The translations under genes were made by a program, and so were the position numbers. A stretch of 61,433 nt of DNA. Source: an uncultured bacterium (GTDB taxonomy: Bacteria > Bacteroidota > Bacteroidia > CAILMK01). The notes under the pieces were generated by a model that was not told the DNA's origin, did no database searches, and saw nothing but the letters and a program-made list of their open reading frames with translations. Location: assembly GCA_903829945.1 (NCBI GenBank), contig CAIKRV010000091.1, forward strand, positions 1 to 61,433, in the 5' to 3' direction. Below are positions 55,537 to 61,433 of the stretch, one piece after another; position 1 is the first letter of the stretch, and each line of letters starts with the position of its first letter.

Positions 55537-56655
55537 TTATCTATCTATATCAGGTATTACAAGGTCTAAAGAAGCCATCACTGCAATTAAATCTCCAATT
55601 TTTGCACCTTTGGTCATAAAAGGCAATGCCGCTAAATTGGACAATCCCGGCGAACGGAATTTAATCCGATACGGGGAAGACGATTTGCCATCGCTCACAA
55701 TATATACCCCAAATTCGCCGCGTGCCGTTTCTACTCTTTGGTAAAATTCACCGGCAGGCAATTTAATTATTTTTTTCACTTTGGCCTGGAAATCGCCTTC
55801 AGGGATGCCATCCAATAGCTGTCTTAATATTTTTATGGATTGATACATTTCCGCAATGCGTACTTTATATCGTGCATACGAATCACCTTCCGTAAGTATA
55901 ATTTCTTCGAAGGATAATTTATCATACATTTCATAAGGGAACCATTTTCTGACATCACAGCTCAATCCGGAAGCTCTGGCCACCGGACCGGTACAACCAT
56001 ATGCCAAAGCTTCTTCTTTAGTAAGTACCCCTACCCCAATATTTCTTCCTCTAAAAATTTCATTTCCGGTCAATAGCTGATCATATTCCGACAAAGTCCT
56101 TTCAAAAGTATCTAAATAAGTTTTTATTTTATCGGCAAAACCTTCCGGTACATCTTCCATCAATCCGCCGGGAACAATATAATTCATCGTTAAACGTGAA
56201 CCGCAAACTTCTTCAAAAATATCAGTAATGGCTTCCCTGTCTCTAAATGCCAAAAAGAAAGGTGTTACTGCTCCCAAATCTAAGCCATTGGCAGCCCACC
56301 ACAATTGATGCGAAGCTAATCGAGTCAATTCACATAATATAGTTCGGATGTATTTTACTTTATCGGGCACTTCCACTTGCAGTGCATTTTCTATAGCTAA
56401 GGCACAAGCAAGATTATTCATATGCGCGGATAAATAATCCATTCTGGAAGTCATTTGAATAAATTGGCGATAGGTTAAGGCCTCACTCATTTTTTCAATT
56501 GACCTATGGATATAACCTAATACCGGCTCTACATCCAGAATGGTTTCTCCTTCTATCTTAATACGCAAATGCAATACCCCATGCGTAGACGGATGTTGAG
56601 GACCTACATTTAAGATATAGTCCCTTTCATTCAAAACTTCTACGGTTGGTTGCAT
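55537..56655 (-). CDS. nuoD: NADH-quinone oxidoreductase-like subunit D
   Basis: Soluble subunit of 372 residues, related to the NiFe hydrogenase large subunit, lining the quinone site. NVGPQHPSTHGVLHLRIKIE (16-35, with His and His-Gly residues), NYIVPGGLMEDVPEG, and the C-terminal VIPDIDR are clear. It is not fused to NuoC, which is a separate gene just upstream. Confidence 0.97.
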   Translation of the reverse strand: MQPTVEVLNERDYILNVGPQHPSTHGVLHLRIKIEGETILDVEPVLGYIHRSIEKMSEALTYRQFIQMTSRMDYLSAHMNNLACALAIENALQVEVPDKVKYIRTILCELTRLASHQLWWAANGLDLGAVTPFFLAFRDREAITDIFEEVCGSRLTMNYIVPGGLMEDVPEGFADKIKTYLDTFERTLSEYDQLLTGNEIFRGRNIGVGVLTKEEALAYGCTGPVARASGLSCDVRKWFPYEMYDKLSFEEIILTEGDSYARYKVRIAEMYQSIKILRQLLDGIPEGDFQAKVKKIIKLPAGEFYQRVETARGEFGVYIVSDGKSSSPYRIKFRSPGLSNLAALPFMTKGAKIGDLIAVMASLDLVIPDIDR

Positions 56656-56656
56656 A

Positions 56657-57115
56657 TTATAAAGTGATCATATTAATTTCATCCACATAATCTTTGCGCA
56701 AGGGATATCCAATCCATTCCTCGCCTAAAAATACTCTGCGTAATAAAGGATGATTGGTAAAGTTTATTCCGAATAAATCAAAAATTTCACATTCTAATAA
56801 TTCAGCTCCGGGCCATAAATCACAAATGGATTTTGTTTCCGGCGAATTGCGGTCAGAGATTTTTGATTTTATAATAAGTTGCGTTTTACTTTCTCTTGAA
56901 AATAAAATATACACCACTTCCATATAATCCGGCCAATCAATAGCCGTTAAACAAGAAAGTGTATCAAAACCCGGATTTACTTCAGTTTTTAAATATTTTA
57001 TTAAAGCATAGGCATCGGAAGCATTAATTAAAATGGTAGTCATATTGCTTTTTTCCTCAAATGTGCATTGAGGAAAAGCATCTGCCAATTTTATTTTTAA
57101 TTCTTCAATCTGCAT
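56657..57115 (-). CDS. nuoC: NADH-quinone oxidoreductase-like subunit C
   Basis: Soluble subunit of 152 residues. ERD-type end HPLLRRVFLGEEWIGYPLRKDY is the NuoC signature, and ELLECEIFDLFGINFTNHP precedes it. It bridges NuoB and NuoD. It has a 3-nt gap to nuoB and 1 nt to nuoD. Confidence 0.95.
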   Translation of the reverse strand: MQIEELKIKLADAFPQCTFEEKSNMTTILINASDAYALIKYLKTEVNPGFDTLSCLTAIDWPDYMEVVYILFSRESKTQLIIKSKISDRNSPETKSICDLWPGAELLECEIFDLFGINFTNHPLLRRVFLGEEWIGYPLRKDYVDEINMITL

Positions 57116-57118
57116 TGC

Positions 57119-57622
57119 TTAAAAGTTTTTGGTACGTTTTATTTTATTTTGAAGTTGAATCATCGCATCCAAAAGCGCTTCCGGTCTGGGTGGGCACCCT
57201 GCAACATATATATCCACCGGAATAATATGATCTGCACCTTTAATTACAGAATAAGTATTATAATAAAAAGGCCCACCGGAAATAGAGCATGCACCCATCG
57301 CAATAACGTATTTAGGTTCCGGCATCTGGTCATATAAGCGTTTAAGCACCGGAGCCATTCTGTTGGTAATCGTACCGGCAATAATAATTAAATCCGCCTG
57401 ACGCGGGGTAGCCCTGGCCACCTCAAATCCAAAGCGAGACCAATCATATTTTGCAGATGCTGCCGACATCATTTCAATGGCACAACAAGAAGTTCCAAAT
57501 ACCAATGGCCACAAAGAATTTGCTCTTGACCAATTAATAATACTATCCAAATGGGATAAAAAGAAATTCCCGTAAGGATAAGGCTCCGCGATCGGAAAAG
57601 GATTATTATCTTTTAATTCCAT
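57119..57622 (-). CDS. nuoB: NADH-quinone oxidoreductase-like subunit B (N2 cluster)
   Basis: Subunit of 167 residues that carries the terminal [4Fe-4S] cluster N2. [13 protein letters not shown] holds the tandem Cys, [10 protein letters not shown] the third and [10 protein letters not shown] the fourth. I choose the ATG at 57622, overlapping the nuoA stop by 10 nt; a TTG 21 nt upstream lies inside nuoA and is less likely. It passes electrons to quinone. Confidence 0.95.
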   Translation of the reverse strand: MELKDNNPFPIAEPYPYGNFFLSHLDSIINWSRANSLWPLVFGTSCCAIEMMSAASAKYDWSRFGFEVARATPRQADLIIIAGTITNRMAPVLKRLYDQMPEPKYVIAMGACSISGGPFYYNTYSVIKGADHIIPVDIYVAGCPPRPEALLDAMIQLQNKIKRTKNF

Positions 57623-57969
57623 TTTAAAACTCCTTTTTTCCAAGCGTATAAAAGTCCGATAAACATAATAGCCATAAATATGAAAATATCCACAAAACCG
57701 GCAAATCTCATATCCTTAAGCACCACTGCCCATGGAAATAAAAAAACGACTTCTACATCAAACAATAAAAATAAAAGAGCAAAGATGTAATACCCGATTC
57801 TAAACTGAACCCATGCTTTTCCTGAGGGAGGAATACCGCATTCATACGGTTCGGCTTTTTGTGCATTGGTGCTTGACTTTGATAATAATTTTGATAATAT
57901 CAAAGTTGCGGCAGCAAAAGTAAATCCGGCTGCAATTAACATGAGTATTGATCCTGCTCCTAATTCCAT
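57613..57969 (-). CDS. nuoA: NADH-quinone oxidoreductase-like subunit A
   Basis: Three-helix membrane subunit of 118 residues. [20 protein letters not shown] (parts) contains the conserved Cys loop, and [20 protein letters not shown] the conserved acidic helix. Its ATG follows the korB stop by only 2 nt, so complex I and the 2-oxoacid oxidoreductase are in one operon. Confidence 0.96.
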   Translation of the reverse strand: MELGAGSILMLIAAGFTFAAATLILSKLLSKSSTNAQKAEPYECGIPPSGKAWVQFRIGYYIFALLFLLFDVEVVFLFPWAVVLKDMRFAGFVDIFIFMAIMFIGLLYAWKKGVLKWN

Positions 57970-57971
57970 GT

Positions 57972-59015
57972 TTATGCTATTTCAAATACATTACTGCCTT
58001 TGAACATTTCTTCCACACTTTTATATTTGGAAGCGTCCATTTTATCTTGGACCTGATGATTAAAATCTTCATCAAAACTGTCTGCATTTACTTTTCGGAT
58101 AACACCTAAGGGTACCGGAAAATCAGGCAACTTCATTCTGGATAAAATTAAATGTAGGATAGGCTCCTTTTCATAGGCATCATGCACTAAAATATCTGCT
58201 TCGGTAATGCCATTTTCTCCAATGATGACCACTTCCGGCTGTAATCCGTTTAAACGAATACCCTTATTTTTTTCTTTACCAAAAATCATGGGTTTGCCAT
58301 GCTCCAATACTAAAGTATTTTCATCACGTTTATCTTTATCCGTCACTTTAGCATGCGCTTCATCATTAAAAATAACACAATTTTGAAGAATCTCTACGAA
58401 TGAAGTACCTTTATGTGCGGCTGCTTCCTTAATGACTGCGGCCATCATTTTCGGATCAGCATCCGTAACTCGAGCAAAGAAAGTACCGCCGGCTCCCAAT
58501 ACTAATTCAGCAGGATTAAACGGAGTTTCTACACTTCCATCCGGCGTTGAAACAGATACTTTGCCTTGTGGCGAAGTAGGTGAATACTGCCCTTTGGTAA
58601 GTCCGTAAATTTGATTATTGAACATTAAAATATTGAGGTCAATATTTCTGCGTAGGCCGTGGATTAAGTGATTGCCGCCAATGGCTAAGCTATCCCCATC
58701 CCCTGTAATGACCCATACACTAAGTTCAGGATTTCCGATTTTGACACCGGTAGCCACCGCCACCGGTCTTCCATGTATGGTATGAAATCCATAGGTATTC
58801 ATATAATATGGAAAGCGTGATGAACATCCAATGCCTGAAATAAAGGCAAAATTTTCTATGGGAATTCCCAGTTCAGGTAGTACTTTTTGTACAGTTGCCA
58901 ATACTACATAGTCACCACAACCCGGGCACCAACGAACCACCTGGTCGTTCTCAAAACTCTTTTTGGTGAGGACCGGTTTTTCAATATTTTTATCAATAGT
59001 TTGCAAGTTGCTCAT
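57972..59015 (-). CDS. korB: 2-oxoacid:ferredoxin oxidoreductase beta subunit
   Basis: TPP-binding subunit of 347 residues. RWCPGCGDYVVL and GIGCSSRFPYY hold three cluster Cys, and QNCVIFND the fourth. VITGDGDSLAIGGNHLIHGL and FNNQIYGLTKGQYSPTS form the TPP/Mg site. It works with the gamma-alpha chain KorA to oxidise 2-oxoglutarate (or pyruvate or branched 2-oxoacids) to the acyl-CoA with reduction of ferredoxin. It overlaps korA by 23 nt and precedes nuoA by 2 nt. Confidence 0.95.
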   Translation of the reverse strand: MSNLQTIDKNIEKPVLTKKSFENDQVVRWCPGCGDYVVLATVQKVLPELGIPIENFAFISGIGCSSRFPYYMNTYGFHTIHGRPVAVATGVKIGNPELSVWVITGDGDSLAIGGNHLIHGLRRNIDLNILMFNNQIYGLTKGQYSPTSPQGKVSVSTPDGSVETPFNPAELVLGAGGTFFARVTDADPKMMAAVIKEAAAHKGTSFVEILQNCVIFNDEAHAKVTDKDKRDENTLVLEHGKPMIFGKEKNKGIRLNGLQPEVVIIGENGITEADILVHDAYEKEPILHLILSRMKLPDFPVPLGVIRKVNADSFDEDFNHQVQDKMDASKYKSVEEMFKGSNVFEIA

Positions 59016-60858
59016 GAGGAATTTTGTTGGTTAGTTGATAAACATAATCAGTTAAATCTTGTACCGTAAATGGTAATCCTTTTACTTTATTTAATTGTTT
59101 GAAATTAAATTGAGGATATTTATTGCGCAGCAATTGCACCAATTGTCCTAAGTTCAATTCGCAAACTACTATTTCTTTAAACTTACTAAATACTTCAGCA
59201 GTATTATTCGGCATAGGATTTAACCAAGTAAAATGCGCATGACTTACTGATAAGCCTTCTTTGCGCAAGGATCTTGTAGCGGTTTCTATAGCGCCATAGG
59301 TTCCACCCCAGCCTACCAATAAAATATCTCCTTCACTATCTCCGTCCACCTTTAAATCCGGAATATTTTTAGCTATTTTAGCCACTTTATCGGCACGGAT
59401 ATGCACCATCTGTTCGTGGTTTTCCGGATCATATGAAATCATTCCGGTTTGCGGGTCTTTTTCTAAGCCCCCTACTCTATGTTCAAACCCTGCTTGACCC
59501 GGGATTTCCCAGGAGCGAACCAAGGTTTCTGCATCTCTGATATAGGCACTCCATTTACCATCTTGCGCTTGTACATGATGTGCGCTGATGGACGGCATAT
59601 CTTTCAATTGTGGAATTTTCCAAGCCTGAGAACTATTTGCAATATATCCATCCGTAAGTAAAATAACGGGCGTCATATGTTCTATAGCTACTTTCACTGC
59701 TTCATAAGCATAATCAAAACAATTTTCCGGAAGGTAGGCGGCAATAACTGCCAAAGGTGATTCCCCGTTTCTTCCAAACATGGCTTGCAATAAATCTGAT
59801 TGTTCTGTTTTGGTAGGTAATCCGGTTGATGGCCCCCCACGTTGAACATCTACAATTACTATCGGCATTTCTGCCATCACTGCCAAATTGATAGCCTCTC
59901 CTTTTAAGGCTAATCCTGGACCTGAAGTAGTAGTTACTGCTACATTTCCTGCAAAAGCAGCTCCTATGGTAGAAGCGATGGCTGCAATTTCATCCTCCGC
60001 TTGAAATACATGAACATTAAACGCTTTATGTTTGGCCAATTCATGCATAATATCGGAAGCCGGAGTAATGGGATAGGAACCGCAAAAAAGCGATTTACCG
60101 GCACGCTCGGCAGCGGCAATAAAACCCCAGGCTACTGCCCTGTTTCCGGTAATATTTCTATACAAACCTTTTTCTTGAACCGTTGCAGGGATAATATAAG
60201 CCGAAGGCAAAAGTTCTACCGATTCTGCATAGGAGAATCCGGTATTTAAAGCAATTTTATTGGCTTCTGCGAGTTCAGGTTTTTTCTTAAATTTACTTTC
60301 TAAAAATTTAGTAGTGGATTCCAATGGTCGGCTAAAGAGCCAATAGACAATACCCAATGCAAACATATTTTTACAACGTTCATTGGTTTTATTATCCAAT
60401 CCCAAATGAATAATACTTTGTTTGGTTAATGAAGTAATTGGTGCTACAATAACATTGTAATCCGCCAATTCACCGCTTTCTAATGGATTGGCAGTGTATC
60501 CCGCTTTTTCCAAGCTTTTACGGTCAAATGCATCACCGTCAGTAATGATGGTAGTGCCTTTGCGCAAGAAACGCATATTGGCCTTTAATCCGGCAGGATT
60601 CATGGATACCAATACATCAGGATTATCTCCGGGGGTATAAACATCTATTTGTCCTATTTGGACTTGAAAGCTGGATACCCCGGCAATGGTCCCTAATGGT
60701 GCACGTATTTCCGCAGGATAATCCGGAAAGGTGACAATGTCATTGCCTAATACCATGGAGGTATCGGCAAATTGGCTACCGGTCAGCTGCATGCCATCTC
60801 CGGAATCACCGGAAAATCGGATCACAACCTTTTCAATTGTCTTTATATCTTTTTGCAT
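58993..60858 (-). CDS. korA: 2-oxoacid:ferredoxin oxidoreductase alpha subunit (gamma-alpha fusion)
   Basis: Protein of 621 residues. The gamma domain is N-terminal (1-190; IRFSGDSGDGMQLTGSQFAD, MNPAGLKANM); the alpha domain follows (about 225-610; AGKSLFCGSYPITPASDIMH, FQAEDEIAAIASTIGAAFAG, TTSGPGLALK, VDVQRGGPSTGLPTKTEQSD). The motif set matches the KorA type rather than IorA or PorA; 2-oxoglutarate is the usual substrate. It is 38 nt behind the ferredoxin gene and overlaps korB. It is oxygen-tolerant in many aerobes, using the same fold. Confidence 0.93.
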   Translation of the reverse strand: MQKDIKTIEKVVIRFSGDSGDGMQLTGSQFADTSMVLGNDIVTFPDYPAEIRAPLGTIAGVSSFQVQIGQIDVYTPGDNPDVLVSMNPAGLKANMRFLRKGTTIITDGDAFDRKSLEKAGYTANPLESGELADYNVIVAPITSLTKQSIIHLGLDNKTNERCKNMFALGIVYWLFSRPLESTTKFLESKFKKKPELAEANKIALNTGFSYAESVELLPSAYIIPATVQEKGLYRNITGNRAVAWGFIAAAERAGKSLFCGSYPITPASDIMHELAKHKAFNVHVFQAEDEIAAIASTIGAAFAGNVAVTTTSGPGLALKGEAINLAVMAEMPIVIVDVQRGGPSTGLPTKTEQSDLLQAMFGRNGESPLAVIAAYLPENCFDYAYEAVKVAIEHMTPVILLTDGYIANSSQAWKIPQLKDMPSISAHHVQAQDGKWSAYIRDAETLVRSWEIPGQAGFEHRVGGLEKDPQTGMISYDPENHEQMVHIRADKVAKIAKNIPDLKVDGDSEGDILLVGWGGTYGAIETATRSLRKEGLSVSHAHFTWLNPMPNNTAEVFSKFKEIVVCELNLGQLVQLLRNKYPQFNFKQLNKVKGLPFTVQDLTDYVYQLTNKIPHEQLANY

Positions 60859-60896
60859 AGGAGTTTTACTATTAGAGTTAAAACAAGAATGGTTGC

Positions 60897-61241
60897 TTAG
60901 CTATGCAACCATTCTTTTCTTTGTAAAAGTGTATCCACGCTTTCAGCTAAATCTTCATCCACCACGCAGCAATCCACGGGACATTTAGCAGCACATTGCG
61001 GTTCTTCATGAAAGCCATTGCACTCGGTACATTTACTGGCAACGATGTAATAAAAATCATCGGATACTGCATTTTGCATAGCATTAGCATCCAAGGATTG
61101 GCCACCAACATTAATGTTACCGTTTAGGGTAGTTCCTTCCGCATAGGACCAATTGGAAGCACCCTCATAAATTGCATTGTTTGGACATTCAGGTTCGCAA
61201 GCCCCGCAATTAATACACTCATCAGTAATTTTCAACGCCAT
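60897..61241 (-). CDS. fdx: 2[4Fe-4S] ferredoxin (Alvin-type)
   Basis: Ferredoxin of 114 residues from the ATG at 61241; an earlier ATG at 61295 would add 18 residues rich in Lys and Ile that are unlike the family. The first cluster is CINCGACEPECP and the second is CTECNGFHEEPQCAAKCP, with the long Cys2 loop typical of Alvin-type ferredoxins of low potential. A C-terminal helix follows (VDEDLAESVDTLLQRK). It heads the operon, 38 nt before korA, and is the likely electron carrier between the KorAB enzyme, PFOR and complex I. Confidence 0.93.
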   Translation of the reverse strand: MALKITDECINCGACEPECPNNAIYEGASNWSYAEGTTLNGNINVGGQSLDANAMQNAVSDDFYYIVASKCTECNGFHEEPQCAAKCPVDCCVVDEDLAESVDTLLQRKEWLHS

Positions 61242-61282
61242 AATTAAAATTTTAATTTTCGATACTATTTGTTTATCATGCG

Positions 61283-61304
61283 TTTTGATATCCATTAATC
61301 AAAA
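61283..61304. repeat. Inverted repeat in the ferredoxin gene leader
   Basis: TTTTGAT (61283-61289) and ATCAAAA (61298-61304) are perfect 7-bp complements around an 8-nt spacer. The half-sites resemble FNR halves but the spacing is too long for that family. It is about 42 nt upstream of the ferredoxin ATG. Confidence 0.35.
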
Positions 61305-61309
61305 CAGGG

Positions 61310-61317
61310 GCAAGATA
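61310..61317 (-). promoter_or_regulatory. Possible -7 box of the ferredoxin-kor-nuo operon
   Basis: TATCTTGC on the minus strand resembles TAnnTTTG with two changes at its end. No other candidate is better within the visible upstream 190 nt. The leader would be about 60 nt. Confidence 0.35.
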
Positions 61318-61362
61318 GAAAGCTCTAAAAAGGCAAAAAATGATTATTCTCAGCATTCTGCA

Positions 61363-61374
61363 TGATTATAGTCA
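61363..61374. promoter_or_regulatory. CRP/FNR-like palindrome upstream of the ferredoxin-kor-nuo operon
   Basis: TGATTATAGTCA, the TGA-N6-TCA form, very close to the proximal site before the radical SAM gene (TGATTATAATCA). Centre about 127 nt before the ferredoxin ATG and about 65 nt before the start predicted from the weak -7 box. Confidence 0.45.
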
Positions 61375-61433
61375 CTCCAACAACAAAAAAAGGATTGTGA
61401 ACCTAAAATTTATCTTCACTTTTAAAATTATAA

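Noticed and set aside
61242-61295. N-terminal extension of the ferredoxin from the ATG at 61295
   Set aside because: The extra 18 residues are unlike ferredoxins, while MALKITDECINCG is a standard ferredoxin start. The extension overlaps an inverted repeat in the leader.
61283-61304. TTTTGAT/ATCAAAA repeat as an FNR site
   Set aside because: The 8-nt spacer between the 7-bp arms puts the TGA and TCA cores 10 nt apart, not the 6 used by CRP/FNR proteins. Kept only as a repeat.

Overview
The window looks like a chromosomal segment of an uncultured or little-studied member of the Bacteroidota, probably near Chitinophagales/Sphingobacteriia. Support: AT-rich DNA; promoters with the Bacteroidota -7 box TAnnTTTG (commonly TATCTTTG or TAATTTTG); little Shine-Dalgarno signal; a gliding/type IX secretion (T9SS) type B C-terminal domain, a PorV/PorQ-family barrel and a PorE-like OmpA protein; DUF4468 proteins; and a complex I of the 11-subunit type. 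I see no rRNA, tRNA, CRISPR array, insertion sequence or prophage. The gene content reads as core genome with dense operons.

Layout. (1) 1-6840, minus: one tight nucleotide-sugar operon (DegT aminotransferase, Ugd, Uxs, WbpD/WlbB-like acetyltransferase, GalE, RmlB, and an RmlD-like gene cut by the window edge) for surface polysaccharide precursors. (2) 6997-12234: outer-membrane barrel, WaaA (Kdo transferase), glutathione peroxidase, and an AlgJ/AlgI-like polysaccharide O-acetylation pair. (3) 12281-28166: a giant T9SS cargo protein, SppA, LigA, a GT39 glycosyltransferase, a PorE-like protein, a tyrS-DUF4468-DUF4468 operon, and a PorV/PorQ-like barrel. (4) 28245-33862: IspH, then a four-gene signalling operon. 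It has a kinase with two FixL-like PAS domains that both keep the heme His and distal Arg, a single-domain receiver, a receiver-kinase hybrid, and a receiver fused to a CRP/FNR-type DNA-binding module. (5) 34158-41820: an unusual aspartate kinase, a dicarboxylate/amino-acid symporter, thioredoxin, DUF1697, carboxyspermidine dehydrogenase and decarboxylase (spermidine from aspartate semialdehyde), and an aminotransferase. (6) 42072-61433: a radical SAM/SPASM gene, a frameshifted small gene, pyruvate:ferredoxin oxidoreductase (nifJ), then a long minus-strand operon ferredoxin-korA-korB-nuoABCDHIJKL-(HEPN-like)-MN-(small unknown).

How it fits together. The most striking part is region 6. The complex I genes lack nuoE, nuoF and nuoG exactly between nuoD and nuoH, and the set is joined with a 2-nt gap to a 2-oxoacid:ferredoxin oxidoreductase and its ferredoxin. 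PFOR lies just downstream. This suggests reduced ferredoxin, not NADH, is the electron donor to complex I. Palindromes of the form TGA-N6-TCA (CRP/FNR-like) lie upstream of the ferredoxin operon, nifJ and the radical SAM gene, and one forms the core of a 17-bp perfect inverted repeat upstream of the signalling region. Together with the FixL-like kinase and the receiver-CRP fusion, they suggest a possible oxygen/redox-controlled ferredoxin metabolism. That regulatory link is inference.
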